DNA of 64,000 bases from Allomuricauda sp. Its GTDB lineage: Bacteria > Bacteroidota > Bacteroidia > Flavobacteriales > Flavobacteriaceae. Each line of letters opens with the position of its first letter. Positions within the stretch are counted from its first letter, which is position 1. The notes below the pieces were generated by a model. It saw only the letters and a list, made by a program, of their open reading frames with translations. It searched no databases and was not told where the DNA came from. The DNA lies in assembly GCA_017795045.1 (NCBI GenBank), contig CP051244.1, positions 2,716,767 through 2,780,766 of the forward strand, given 5' to 3'. This document shows, piece by piece, positions 1 through 8,408 of this stretch. The translations under genes were made by a program, and so were the position numbers.

Positions 1-1
1 A

Positions 2-688
2 CCATTTCAGACCACAATGACCTGGTACTGGTTCATCTATGGGTATATTGTTTGGGAATTGGGCCATTTTGTCTATCACTATCTGGGCCATAAAGTGCGA
101 TTGTTCTGGTGTCTGCACTCCACACACCATGCTCCGGAAGATATGAACCTCTCCGTGACCCATGCCCATTTTTTCTTGGAGGCCCCGTATGCGGACACCA
201 TCCGGACCACCATCTGCATCCTATTGGGGGTACAACCAGAATTGCTGTTCCTAATCATGTTCATTGATGGTACTTACGGTGCTTTTATTCATGTTGGGGA
301 GAATTTATTGAAAAATGGTCGATTGGGCTTTTTGAACAAAATCATCCTAACTCCTTCACACCATAGGGTACATCACGCCAAGAACCCACTTTATATGGAT
401 ACCAATTTTTGCAACCTGCTCAATATATGGGACAAGGTGTTCAAGACCTATCAAGAGGAACAGCACCATATCCAGATTGAGTATGGCATCACCCGCGAAA
501 TGGACTCCGGCAATTTTCTGGATGTGTATTTTGGTGAAATAGTGGCCTTGGCCAAGGATGTTTGGAATGCTCCGGGCATCCTCAATAAGTTTCGATATCT
601 GATTATGCCCCCGGGATGGAGCCACACAGGCGACCACAAAACCGCCAAAGTGGTTCGAGGCGCCTATTTGGAATCGGTACATCGCTAA
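2..688 (+). CDS. Sterol desaturase / fatty acid hydroxylase superfamily protein (5' truncated by window)
   Basis: Membrane-bound di-iron oxygenase of the sterol desaturase/fatty acid hydroxylase superfamily; the substrate cannot be told from sequence. The histidine clusters that bind the iron pair are visible: an HxxxH-x3-H run right after the first hydrophobic helix, then HSTHH, then SHHRVHH about 80 residues later. The hydrophobic stretches between them fit membrane helices. The frame is open back to the first bases of the window and the first in-frame ATG is at 17, only about 15 residues before the first His box. Family members usually have more N-terminal sequence, so the true start lies upstream. 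A strong terminator follows at 745-776. Confidence 0.85.
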   Translation, partial: PFQTTMTWYWFIYGYIVWELGHFVYHYLGHKVRLFWCLHSTHHAPEDMNLSVTHAHFFLEAPYADTIRTTICILLGVQPELLFLIMFIDGTYGAFIHVGENLLKNGRLGFLNKIILTPSHHRVHHAKNPLYMDTNFCNLLNIWDKVFKTYQEEQHHIQIEYGITREMDSGNFLDVYFGEIVALAKDVWNAPGILNKFRYLIMPPGWSHTGDHKTAKVVRGAYLESVHR

Positions 689-744
689 ATCATTTGGAGG
701 TCTGCTCCTTTATTGGAGAGTATCCAAAATCTTATACTTTTCTT

Positions 745-776
745 AAAAGAGAACCGCAAGTTGGTTCTCTTTTTTT
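745..776 (+). terminator. Intrinsic terminator after the hydroxylase gene
   Basis: A perfect 11-bp stem (745-755 with 763-773, sequence AAAAGAGAACC and its complement) closes a 7-nt loop and runs into seven T residues. It sits between the hydroxylase stop and the next gene, so it separates two transcription units. Confidence 0.85.
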
Positions 777-805
777 ATATTCAACAATCATTCAATCAAC
801 AAAAA

Positions 806-1345
806 ATGAAACAGTTAACTGCTATTGTACTCTTCTGCACTTTTGTACTGTCTTACGGACAACGACCTCCCAAAGACATTCCACAGGAAACCTTGGAAAC
901 CATTAAAACTGACGTCTGGATTCCTTTTATGGAAGCCTACGACCAATCCGACTCCCAAAAATTAAAGTCCATCCACACCCAAGATATTTTTAGGGTGACC
1001 CAAGATTTCAACCAAGTTGAGACCGGGGAAAAGTATCTGGAAAGTTTTGGGAGTTTTGTGGAATCCGTAAAATCCAGAAGTCATCAAGTGGGTATTGCCT
1101 TTGCAATCCGCTCCACGGCCCTCAACGACACCGGCGATATGGCCTACCAAACAGGATATTATCGTTTCAGTTCCAAAAGAGAGGATGATGAAGATCTTGC
1201 GGTAAGGGGATACGGCGAATTCAATGTGGGATTGCGCAAGGAAAACGGCACATGGAAAATATGGCTGGATGCGGACAAGCGCATCCAGCTTTCGCCAGAG
1301 GATTTTAATGCACAGGAGATTCTGTACGAGTTGGAAAAATCCTAG
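806..1345 (+). CDS. Secreted NTF2-like (DUF4440/SnoaL-type) small protein
   Basis: About 179 residues with a cleavable signal peptide (charged MKQ start, hydrophobic core, likely cut after SYGQ). The mature part looks like a cone-shaped NTF2-like/DUF4440 domain: an early helical segment with VWIPFMEAYDQSDSQKL and a late strand pair around GEFNVGLRKENGTWKIWLD. Such domains bind small ligands or serve as enzymes, so no reaction is proposed. The ATG at 806 is chosen because it gives a proper signal peptide; the frame is open further upstream but that part overlaps the terminator at 745-776. Its stop overlaps the stop of glmM on the other strand within the four bases CTAG (1342-1345). Confidence 0.7.
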   Translation: MKQLTAIVLFCTFVLSYGQRPPKDIPQETLETIKTDVWIPFMEAYDQSDSQKLKSIHTQDIFRVTQDFNQVETGEKYLESFGSFVESVKSRSHQVGIAFAIRSTALNDTGDMAYQTGYYRFSSKREDDEDLAVRGYGEFNVGLRKENGTWKIWLDADKRIQLSPEDFNAQEILYELEKS

Positions 1346-2733
1346 CTCAATCCAGCTACTTCCCTGATTTCATCAATGATCCTATCGGCAAGACCATCGG
1401 CCTCCGCTTGGGATTTGGCCTCCGTATAGATTCGGATAATGGGCTCTGTATTGGATTTTCGCAAGTGTACCCAATTTTCAGGGAAATCAATCTTTACCCC
1501 ATCAATGGTGGATACTTCTTCGTCTTTGTACTTGTTGTGCATGGCATCCAGAAGGGCATCCACATCCAACTCGGGAGTAAGTTCTATCTTCTTTTTGCTC
1601 ATGAAATAGCTAGGGTAACTGGCCCTTAGTTCGGCCACTGTGCCTCCTCTTTCGGACATCAACATTAAAAAGAGCGCGGTGCCCACCAAGGCATCCCGAC
1701 CGTAATGACTTTCAGGATAGATGATTCCACCATTGCCTTCACCGCCAATAATGGCGTTATTGGCCTTCATTTTGGTCACCACATTTACCTCTCCTACCGC
1801 TGCTGCCTCATAGGTGCCGCCATGCTTTTCGGTAACATCCCGCAAAGCTCTTGACGAGGATAGATTGGACACTGTATTTCCCTTGGTCTTTCCCAAAACA
1901 TAGTCTGCACAGGCCACCAAGGTATATTCCTCCCCAAACATTTCCCCATCATTGCTGATAAACGCCAGACGGTCCACGTCAGGGTCCACCACAATACCAA
2001 AATCGGCTTTTTCTTCCACTACTTTTTTACAGATGTCCCCCAAATGCTCCTTTAAAGGCTCTGGATTATGTGGGAAATGTCCCGTAGGGTCGCAATACAA
2101 TTTTATCACCTCGACGCCTAGTTCTTCCAACAATTTTGGAATGGCAATACCTCCTGTGGAATTCACACCATCGACCACTACCTTAAATTTTTTCTCGCGG
2201 ATCACATCGGCATCCACCAAGGAAAGCTCCAATACTTCATCAATATGGATGTCGATATAGGAATCGTTTTTGGTTATGGTCCCCAAATCATCCACTTCAA
2301 CAAAGTTGAAATCCTCTTTGTCGGCCAGGGTCAATATTTTGGCACCTTGTTCCGCATCCAAAAATTCTCCTCGCTCGTTCAACAACTTTAGAGCATTCCA
2401 CTGTTTGGGATTATGACTGGCGGTCAAAATAATACCCCCATCCGCTTTTTCAATAGGAACAGCAATTTCCACCGTAGGGGTTGTGGAAAGTCCCAAATCA
2501 ATCACATCAATGCCCAATCCCACCAAAGTGGAGACTACCAAATTTTGGATCATCTCACCGGACAGTCGGGCATCCCTACCAATCACCACGGTCAATTTCT
2601 CTTTTTGGGAATACGCCTTCAACCAGGTACCATAGGCCGCCGCAAATTTTACGGCATCTACCGGGGTCAGGTTTTCATTGGTTCGTCCTCCTATAGTTCC
2701 TCGTATTCCAGAAATTGATTTGATCAGTGTCAT
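1342..2733 (-). CDS. glmM: Phosphoglucosamine mutase family protein (GlmM-like)
   Basis: Alpha-D-phosphohexomutase, about 463 residues, most likely interconverting glucosamine-6-phosphate and glucosamine-1-phosphate on the way to UDP-GlcNAc for peptidoglycan. All four family signatures are visible: the phosphoserine loop TASHNP, the metal loop VDPDVDR, the sugar-binding GEGNGG and the phosphate-binding RKSNTEP near the C-terminus. The start is the ATG at 2733, giving the usual MTLIKSISGIRGT opening; the longer open frame upstream has no family features and runs into the next promoter region. Phosphomannomutase activity cannot be excluded from motifs alone. The gene converges on the secreted NTF2-like gene and diverges from the AcpH-like gene. 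Confidence 0.9.
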   Translation of the reverse strand: MTLIKSISGIRGTIGGRTNENLTPVDAVKFAAAYGTWLKAYSQKEKLTVVIGRDARLSGEMIQNLVVSTLVGLGIDVIDLGLSTTPTVEIAVPIEKADGGIILTASHNPKQWNALKLLNERGEFLDAEQGAKILTLADKEDFNFVEVDDLGTITKNDSYIDIHIDEVLELSLVDADVIREKKFKVVVDGVNSTGGIAIPKLLEELGVEVIKLYCDPTGHFPHNPEPLKEHLGDICKKVVEEKADFGIVVDPDVDRLAFISNDGEMFGEEYTLVACADYVLGKTKGNTVSNLSSSRALRDVTEKHGGTYEAAAVGEVNVVTKMKANNAIIGGEGNGGIIYPESHYGRDALVGTALFLMLMSERGGTVAELRASYPSYFMSKKKIELTPELDVDALLDAMHNKYKDEEVSTIDGVKIDFPENWVHLRKSNTEPIIRIYTEAKSQAEADGLADRIIDEIREVAGLS

Positions 2734-2752
2734 AGTGTTAAAAAAGTTTTTG

Positions 2753-2760
2753 CAAATATA
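2753..2760 (-). promoter_or_regulatory. Bacteroidota-type -7 box of glmM
   Basis: The minus strand reads TATATTTG, a full match to the TAnnTTTG -7 consensus of Bacteroidota promoters, about 20 nt ahead of the glmM ATG. No good -33 TTTG is present at the usual distance, so the call is moderate. Confidence 0.45.
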
Positions 2761-2823
2761 TAGGGCCTGTCCGTATTCCATGTTTGGAATTTGTAAATTT
2801 CGATGGAAAAGAAATTTGCCTCG

Positions 2824-3417
2824 ATGAACTTCCTCGCCCACATCTATCTGTCCTTTGATGACAAGGAAATTACCTTGGGAAATTTCTTTGCGGACCATAT
2901 CCGAGGCAATAAGTACAAACACTTCCCGGAGCGAATCCAAAAAGGCATCTTGTTGCACCGGGAAATCGACACCTACACGGACTCCCACCCCATTCCCAAA
3001 CAAAGCAGCAAGCGGTTGCACAAGAATTACAGCCATTATAGCCGTGTCATTGTGGATATTTTTTACGACCACTTTTTGGCCAAAAACTGGAGCGATTATT
3101 CAGAAGTTCCCCTTGAAGATTACGTGGAAAACTTTTATGACCTATTGGAGGACAACTACGACCTGCTCCCATTGGGCACCAAACGGATGATGCCCTATAT
3201 GATCACGGACAATTGGCTGCTCAATTATGCCAACCTTGCCGGTATTGGGCGGGTCCTGAATGGAATGAACCGAAGGACGCAAAATCGGTCGAAAATGAAT
3301 TTTGCCATTTTGGACCTTGAAGAACATTATACTGACTTTGAAGCGGAGTTCACCGCTTTTTTTGAAGAATTGATTACCTTTTCCAAGCAAAAATTCATTT
3401 CCCTATGCGAAGAATAA
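2824..3417 (+). CDS. Acyl carrier protein phosphodiesterase family protein (AcpH/DUF479)
   Basis: About 197 residues of the AcpH/DUF479 family, which in E. coli removes the phosphopantetheine arm from acyl carrier protein. The typical opening MNFLAHIYLS, followed by GNFFADHIRG and the metal-type cluster GILLHREIDTYTDSHP, supports the call; the HD-like histidines and aspartates sit there and at YDHFLAKNW. The ATG at 2824 is chosen because family members begin with MNFLAH; an ATG seven codons upstream is possible. The 3' end overlaps the start of the gamma-glutamyltransferase gene by 13 nt, so the two are probably co-transcribed. Confidence 0.82.
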   Translation: MNFLAHIYLSFDDKEITLGNFFADHIRGNKYKHFPERIQKGILLHREIDTYTDSHPIPKQSSKRLHKNYSHYSRVIVDIFYDHFLAKNWSDYSEVPLEDYVENFYDLLEDNYDLLPLGTKRMMPYMITDNWLLNYANLAGIGRVLNGMNRRTQNRSKMNFAILDLEEHYTDFEAEFTAFFEELITFSKQKFISLCEE

Positions 3418-5090
3418 TACTCCTAGCCCCCCTCCTTTTCCTGTTCTTGAACTGTAAGCAGCAACCTGCGGTCCCTACGGGACTGATCACGGAAAAGGCC
3501 ATGGTGGTCTCGGCCCGTGAAGAAGCCTCAAAGATTGGAACGGACATCATGAAAAAAGGCGGGAATGCCTTTGATGCCATGGTGGCCACAGAGTTGGCTT
3601 TGGCAGTTGCCTATCCGTTTGCCGGAAATTTGGGCGGCGGTGGTTTTATGGTCTATCGAAAAAACAATGGGGATATCGGCGGAATCGACTATCGGGAAAA
3701 AGCCCCGCTTGCCGCCCACAAGGATATGTATTTGGATTCCCTTGGGAATGTGATTCCGAATATGAGCATCGTTGGAGCCACTGCAGTTGGTATCCCCGGG
3801 ACCGTGGCCGGGGTCATGGAAGTACATAAAAAATTCGGTTCCCTGCCCCTGTCCGAAATCATGGAACCTGTAATCGCTTTGGCCCAAAAGGGTGTGGTGG
3901 TCACCAAAAAGCAAGCTAGCAGATTGGAAGGCTACAAAGAACGGTTTATAGAAGTTAATGGGGATAGCACCAAGTTTGCCGCCAATTTCAAGGAAGGGGA
4001 TACCATAAAATATCCTGAACTTGCCAATACCCTTAAAAAGATTCGAGATAATGGAAAAGATGGCTTCTACAAAGGTGAAGTAGCCCAAAAACTGGCTGCC
4101 TTTGTGCAAGAAAAGGGAGGGTTTATGACTGAAGAGGATTTGGCGCGGTATGAAGCCAAGTGGCGTGACCCGATTGTCTTTAACTACAAGGATCTTCGTA
4201 TTATTTCCATGAGTCCGCCCAGTAGCGGTGGAGTGACCATCAACCAAATCTTTAAGATGATGGAACCCCAAAACGTTTCCGAATTTGGACACAATTCCGT
4301 GAAGACCATCCAGCTCTTCACCGAAGCGGCACGACGCGCCTATGCCGATCGGAATTATTTCTTGGGTGATCCCGATTTTGTGGATATTCCCTTGGAAACA
4401 TTGCTCAGTGATGCCTATTTGCAGGAACGTATGGCCAATTTTTCATTTGACCAAGCCACCCCTTCTTCGGAAGTGAGTCATGGGGAGGTTGAAATTGTTG
4501 AAAGCTCAGAAACCACCCACTATTCCATTGTGGACAGTGAGGGTAATGCCATTTCGGCCACTACTACCCTTAATGGCGGCTATGGCTCCAAACTCTATGC
4601 GGCGGAATTGGGTTTCTTTTTGAACAATGAAATGGACGATTTCAGTGCAAAACCTGGAATTCCCAATATGTTTGGATTGATTGGGGCCGAAGCGAACAGC
4701 ATTGCCCCTGAAAAACGGATGTTGAGCAGTATGACCCCCACCCTAGTGGAAAAGGATGGAAAACTTTATATGGTTGTTGGTACGCCAGGTGGTTCTACCA
4801 TTATTACCGCAGTGGCCCAAACCATTCTCAACGTGTATGAGTTCAATCTGAGCATGCAAGAGGCCGTAAATGCCCCTCGGTTCCATCACCAGTGGCTACC
4901 CGACATGATTATCTTTGAACCTGAAGGGTTTCCCGAAACCCTTACCGATGAACTGAAATCAAAAGGATACATCATCAATGAAGAAAGAACCCCCATCATT
5001 GGAAAAGTAGACGCTATCCGTGTGCTCCCTGATGGCCGTTTGGAAGGCGGAGCCGATAAAAGAGGGGACGATACCGCTGTTGGATTTTAA
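3405..5090 (+). CDS. ggt: Gamma-glutamyltransferase, lipoprotein form
   Basis: Gamma-glutamyl transpeptidase that cleaves or transfers the gamma-glutamyl group of glutathione and related peptides. The N-terminus is a lipoprotein signal with a lipobox ending at Cys17 (FLNC), so it should be anchored in the cell envelope facing the periplasm or exterior. It is a self-processing Ntn-hydrolase: the motif TTHYS puts the catalytic Thr at residue 371, which becomes the first residue of the small subunit. Other family marks are the GNAFDAMVA segment near residue 53, the GGGG run near 77-80, and the PGGSTI motif in the small subunit. At 561 residues the length is normal. The product, free glutamate or gamma-glutamyl peptides, is related to the 5-oxoproline genes near 56 kb, though nothing shows a functional link. 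Confidence 0.93.
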   Translation: MRRIILLAPLLFLFLNCKQQPAVPTGLITEKAMVVSAREEASKIGTDIMKKGGNAFDAMVATELALAVAYPFAGNLGGGGFMVYRKNNGDIGGIDYREKAPLAAHKDMYLDSLGNVIPNMSIVGATAVGIPGTVAGVMEVHKKFGSLPLSEIMEPVIALAQKGVVVTKKQASRLEGYKERFIEVNGDSTKFAANFKEGDTIKYPELANTLKKIRDNGKDGFYKGEVAQKLAAFVQEKGGFMTEEDLARYEAKWRDPIVFNYKDLRIISMSPPSSGGVTINQIFKMMEPQNVSEFGHNSVKTIQLFTEAARRAYADRNYFLGDPDFVDIPLETLLSDAYLQERMANFSFDQATPSSEVSHGEVEIVESSETTHYSIVDSEGNAISATTTLNGGYGSKLYAAELGFFLNNEMDDFSAKPGIPNMFGLIGAEANSIAPEKRMLSSMTPTLVEKDGKLYMVVGTPGGSTIITAVAQTILNVYEFNLSMQEAVNAPRFHHQWLPDMIIFEPEGFPETLTDELKSKGYIINEERTPIIGKVDAIRVLPDGRLEGGADKRGDDTAVGF

Positions 5091-5099
5091 AGTTTGCCT

Positions 5100-6017
5100 A
5101 TGAGTTTTGATGTCGTTGTACTGACCGACCCAAGATATATCAACCCCAAAAAAGAGAGTGCCTACATAGAAAATGTCCTTCTTGAAGACCGTTTGGTCTT
5201 GGAAGCGCTACAACGTTTGGGGTTGAATACCATACGAAAGTCTTGGGACGACCCGGATTTTGATTGGTCATCCACCAAATATGCATTGTTCAGGACCACT
5301 TGGGATTATTTTGACCGATATCAAGAGTTTTCCAAATGGTTGGAATCTGCATCCAATCAAACGAAATTTATCAATTCCAAAGACCTTATTTGTTGGAACA
5401 TTGACAAACATTACCTGAAGGATTTGTCAGATGCCGGAGTAAACATCCCCAAAACCATTTTTATTGAAAAAGGGACCCAAACCACACTTCGCGACACTAT
5501 TAAAGATGCACACGATAATCAAGGGTTCATGGATGACACTTTCATCCTGAAACCCTGTGTTTCCGGAGCAGCCAGACATACCTACAAAATCCTGAAAGAG
5601 GACATCCCAAAATACGAATCCATCTTTCAGGAGTTGATTGGCGAAGAGGCTATGATGCTCCAAGAGTTTCAGGAAAACATTGTAAAGGAAGGGGAAATCT
5701 CCATGATGGTATTTAACGGAAAGTTTACCCATGCGGTGCTCAAAATTGCCAAACCCGGGGATTTTAGGGTACAGGATGATTTCGGTGGAACGGTACACGA
5801 TTACATTCCCTCCAAAGAACAGATTACCTTTGCCGAAAAAGCGGCTCAAGCCGCATTGGAACTCCCGATATATGCCCGGGTGGATATTTTTAAGGACAAC
5901 GACGGGGAATGGGCCTTGGCCGAACTTGAAATTTTTGAACCGGAGCTTTGGTTTCGGTTACATCCTGAAGCGGCCAACATTCTTGCTAAAAGCATCAAGG
6001 AGACTTATTTCGGGTAA
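5100..6017 (+). CDS. ATP-grasp domain protein (RimK/glutathione-synthetase-like)
   Basis: About 305 residues. The N-terminal part (FDVVVLTDPRYINP) resembles the pre-ATP-grasp fold; the middle contains FILKPCVSGAARHTYKI, an ATP-grasp lysine-plus-glycine-rich loop, and the C-terminus has ARVDIFKDNDGEWALAELEIFEPELWF, the Mg-binding acidic strand of the fold (residues about 260-285). Such enzymes join a carboxylate to an amine through an acylphosphate; the substrates are unknown. The gene starts 10 nt after ggt, so the two are likely co-transcribed, which would fit peptide or glutathione-like metabolism (inference). The ATG at 5100 is preferred over a TTG two codons upstream. Confidence 0.75.
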   Translation: MSFDVVVLTDPRYINPKKESAYIENVLLEDRLVLEALQRLGLNTIRKSWDDPDFDWSSTKYALFRTTWDYFDRYQEFSKWLESASNQTKFINSKDLICWNIDKHYLKDLSDAGVNIPKTIFIEKGTQTTLRDTIKDAHDNQGFMDDTFILKPCVSGAARHTYKILKEDIPKYESIFQELIGEEAMMLQEFQENIVKEGEISMMVFNGKFTHAVLKIAKPGDFRVQDDFGGTVHDYIPSKEQITFAEKAAQAALELPIYARVDIFKDNDGEWALAELEIFEPELWFRLHPEAANILAKSIKETYFG

Positions 6018-6020
6018 TTT

Positions 6021-6782
6021 TTAGGTGTTCACCTGCCCCATCTGGCGTTTCAGCTCTTCCATGGACTGCTGCAACTGCTTCAGCAAACCGGTTTCCGTTG
6101 TGGCATCCACATTAAAGGTCAACTTACTGCTCACTTCCCAAATTTCTTGAATTTGGAAGGGCTTAATGTCGTATGGCGGGTATGCCTCGTTCAAGGAAAC
6201 CAAGGTAATGTTGTTGGAATTCGGGCGTTTCTCAATCTTTTTCACCATCACGGAATCCTGAAGTACCACCACGTACATTTTATTGGGACTCACATGATCT
6301 ATATGCTCAATAGCTCGGGCCAACACCCAATCATTGGGTTTTAGATTGGGCAACATACTGTCCCCTTCCACCTGAAAACCACGGTAAGTAGCATTTCTAA
6401 ACTCTGGAATGGGCAGGTCAAACGCTGGTAATTGTTGATACCAACTGGTATCTGCAATATTTTGGGGATACCCTGCGGCGGCACGGGCATTCACCAATAC
6501 CATATTGTCTTGATCAGAATTATCGACAGTGACCACTTTGGGGATGACACTGGTTTTGGAAGTATCCAAATGCTTTTGGTCACTCTCTCCGAACAACCAC
6601 ATCGGGTTGATCTTGAACTGCCTCAACAGCTCTGTCACCACTTTCCCTGATAGCTTGGTCCTACCCCGTTCAATATCGGCCGTGGTATTCTTCACACCCA
6701 ATAATTGGGCAAACTCGGCTTGGGTAAATCCCAATTCGCGTCGAATATCGGTAAAGCGTTTTAAGGTTAGTTCATTTTCCAT
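6021..6782 (-). CDS. LexA/CI-like transcriptional repressor (XRE HTH + S24 autoprotease)
   Basis: A 253-residue two-domain repressor. Residues 5-60 form an XRE-type helix-turn-helix (GFTQAEFAQLLGVKNTTADIERGR); residues about 95-225 form an S24/LexA peptidase domain. The self-cleavage parts are intact: an Ala-Gly bond at 103-104, the nucleophile Ser142 in EGDSM, and the general-base Lys181 in VMVKK. This predicts RecA-stimulated self-cleavage after DNA damage. The C-terminal 25 residues look like a short coiled coil. ATG 6782 is used; an in-frame ATG 20 codons upstream is possible but adds residues before the HTH. It is divergent from a radical SAM repair gene, with four operator-like palindromes between them, so it probably represses both itself and that gene. 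There are no phage genes nearby, so this looks like a host regulator. Confidence 0.88.
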   Translation of the reverse strand: MENELTLKRFTDIRRELGFTQAEFAQLLGVKNTTADIERGRTKLSGKVVTELLRQFKINPMWLFGESDQKHLDTSKTSVIPKVVTVDNSDQDNMVLVNARAAAGYPQNIADTSWYQQLPAFDLPIPEFRNATYRGFQVEGDSMLPNLKPNDWVLARAIEHIDHVSPNKMYVVVLQDSVMVKKIEKRPNSNNITLVSLNEAYPPYDIKPFQIQEIWEVSSKLTFNVDATTETGLLKQLQQSMEELKRQMGQVNT

Positions 6783-6879
6783 TTCATCCGTACTTATATG
6801 AGATTGAGGCCTTAATTGTTCATTATTCAACCTAAAGAACAAAGACTTCTCGACTGCGCTCGAGGTGACCTTATAATTT

Positions 6880-6909
6880 CAAATATACACAATTTGGATT
6901 ATTTCCAAA
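6880..6909 (-). promoter_or_regulatory. Promoter of the LexA-like repressor gene
   Basis: On the minus strand a -33 TTTG (6909-6906), an 18-nt spacer and a perfect -7 TATATTTG (6887-6880) match the Bacteroidota promoter. The -33 box lies inside operator site 1, which predicts autorepression. Confidence 0.6.
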
Positions 6910-6972
6910 ATATTTAATGGATTATATCCAATAATTGGAATATTTCCATATCTTTGATTGGAATATTTCCAA
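6894..6972. promoter_or_regulatory. Array of four palindromic operators for the LexA-like repressor
   Basis: Four 15-bp near-palindromes of the form (T/A)TGGAnTATnTCCA(A/T) lie at 6894-6908, 6917-6931, 6935-6949 and 6958-6972. Start-to-start spacings are 23, 18 and 23 bp, so the array is itself symmetric. Site 1 covers the -33 box of the repressor promoter, and sites 3 and 4 flank the -7 box of the radical SAM gene. This is the layout expected for one repressor controlling both directions. The sites are read directly from sequence; binding is inferred. Confidence 0.75.
6949..6956 (+). promoter_or_regulatory. -7 box of the radical SAM repair gene
   Basis: TATCTTTG matches TAnnTTTG exactly and lies between operators 3 and 4, about 20 nt before the ATG at 6976. 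No clear -33 TTTG is seen at the expected distance. Confidence 0.5.
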
Positions 6973-6975
6973 GTT

Positions 6976-8238
6976 ATGAATTTTGAACGGATACGTGAAA
7001 AGTTGAACATTCTTGCAGATGCAGCCAAATATGATGTGTCCTGCGCCAGTAGTGGTAGTGACCGGGCCAACAAGAATCAAGGACTGGGCAATGCTTCCAA
7101 AATGGGTATCTGCCATAGTTATACGGAAGACGGCAGGTGTATCTCCTTATTGAAGATCTTATTGACCAACCACTGCATTTTCGATTGCGCCTATTGCGTA
7201 ACACGAAAAAGCAACGATGTGCAACGTGCCGCTTTCAAAATCCAAGAGGTGGTGGACCTTACCATCAATTTTTATCGAAGGAACTATATCGAGGGACTAT
7301 TCTTGAGTTCCGGTATTTTTAAAAATGCGGATTACACCATGGAGCGCTTGGTAGCCGTGGCCAAAAAACTACGGGAAGAGGAAAATTTCAACGGATACAT
7401 CCATTTAAAATCCATCCCTGGAGCCAGTGATGAACTCATGTACGAAGCGGGTCTGTATGCGGACCGACTTTCAGTCAACATCGAAGTGCCTACCATTTCG
7501 GGATTAAAGTTATTGGCTCCCGACAAGAAACATGAGGATTTCACCAAACCCATGCTCAAGGTAAAAAATGAGATTGTCCGCTACAAGGCTGAACGAAAAA
7601 TCATCAAGAGCACCCCAAAATATGCTCCTGCCGGCCAGAGTACCCAAATGATTGTGGGCGCTTCCGGGGAAACGGATAAGGACATCATGTATTCTGCTGT
7701 CCATTACTATAAAAATTACCAAATGAGAAGGGTCTATTATTCCGGGTATGTTCCCGTAGCAGATGATATGCGACTGCCCGCCATAGGCTCACAAGTACCT
7801 ATGTTACGGGAGAACCGACTATACCAAACGGATTGGCTCCTTCGGTTTTATGGCTTTGCCATTAACGAAATCCTGAACAAGGAACATCCCTATCTGGACA
7901 TGGACGTAGACCCCAAACTCTCGTGGGCGTTGCGCAATCTGCACCATTTCCCTGTGGATGTGAACAGCGCGGACAAGGCCCTATTGGCACGAATCCCGGG
8001 AATTGGGATGCGTTCCGTGGACAAAATCCTAAAAGCGCGCCGCTTTAGAAAACTGAACTGGGACCATCTCAAGAAAATCGGGGTGGCCCTTAACCGTGCC
8101 CAATACTTTATGGTATGTGATTCCCGTCATTGGGAACGTAGGGATTTGGATGCGGAGAAAATCAAGGGTATGATCCTACAAACTTCAACAGGCAAGTTTC
8201 GGAATCAGTACAGTACCCAATTGTCATTGTTCAATTAA
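6976..8238 (+). CDS. Putative DNA modification/repair radical SAM protein (TIGR03916 type)
   Basis: A 420-residue radical SAM protein of the type annotated as putative DNA modification/repair (TIGR03916). The 4Fe-4S motif is C67-x3-C71-x2-C74. It is preceded by the family-specific opening KLNILADAAKYDVSCASSG and GICHSYTEDGRCISLLKILLTN, and followed by YRRNYIEGLFLSSG. The C-terminus carries a helix-hairpin-helix DNA-binding motif (VDVNSADKALLARIPGIGMRSVDKILK). The family is known by genomic partnership with DUF4130 (TIGR03915) proteins and uracil-DNA-glycosylase-like domains; the reaction is unproven. The DUF4130 gene is directly downstream. The ATG at 6976 is chosen; a TTG at 6958 falls in operator 4. 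Expression is probably controlled by the divergent repressor. Confidence 0.9.
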   Translation: MNFERIREKLNILADAAKYDVSCASSGSDRANKNQGLGNASKMGICHSYTEDGRCISLLKILLTNHCIFDCAYCVTRKSNDVQRAAFKIQEVVDLTINFYRRNYIEGLFLSSGIFKNADYTMERLVAVAKKLREEENFNGYIHLKSIPGASDELMYEAGLYADRLSVNIEVPTISGLKLLAPDKKHEDFTKPMLKVKNEIVRYKAERKIIKSTPKYAPAGQSTQMIVGASGETDKDIMYSAVHYYKNYQMRRVYYSGYVPVADDMRLPAIGSQVPMLRENRLYQTDWLLRFYGFAINEILNKEHPYLDMDVDPKLSWALRNLHHFPVDVNSADKALLARIPGIGMRSVDKILKARRFRKLNWDHLKKIGVALNRAQYFMVCDSRHWERRDLDAEKIKGMILQTSTGKFRNQYSTQLSLFN

Positions 8239-8265
8239 CAATGCCCAATTACTAACAGGAGTATG

Positions 8266-8368
8266 CCAGTTCGAGTGCACATAAGAAATCTAGATTTCCT
8301 TGTCGTAAACTCTTCCGAAATGACATACTAAATTCAAATTGTCAGTTCGAGCGCAGTCGAGAACTAAA
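8266..8368. repeat. Degenerate REP-like palindromic repeat
   Basis: The spacer between the radical SAM and DUF4130 genes holds an AGAAATCTAGATTTC palindrome (8284-8298), a CGAAATGACATAC segment and a GTTCGAGCGCAGTCGAGAAC inverted repeat (8344-8363). The same words occur in the larger elements near 43.9, 45.5 and 45.7 kb and at 10.58 kb. Confidence 0.6.
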
Positions 8369-8408
8369 ATTTGGAATTAAAAACAAAAAAGAATTAAACG
8401 TGAACACT

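Noticed and set aside
2775..2790. The 16-bp palindrome ATTCCATGTTTGGAAT upstream of glmM is also found inside the ilv leader (55124-55139).
   Set aside because: One shared 16-mer in 64 kb is about what chance allows, and the two contexts differ. A genome-wide search would be needed to give it meaning.
2734..3072. A 113-residue N-terminal extension of the glmM reading frame.
   Set aside because: It overlaps the AcpH-like gene on the other strand and the likely glmM promoter, and it has no family similarity.
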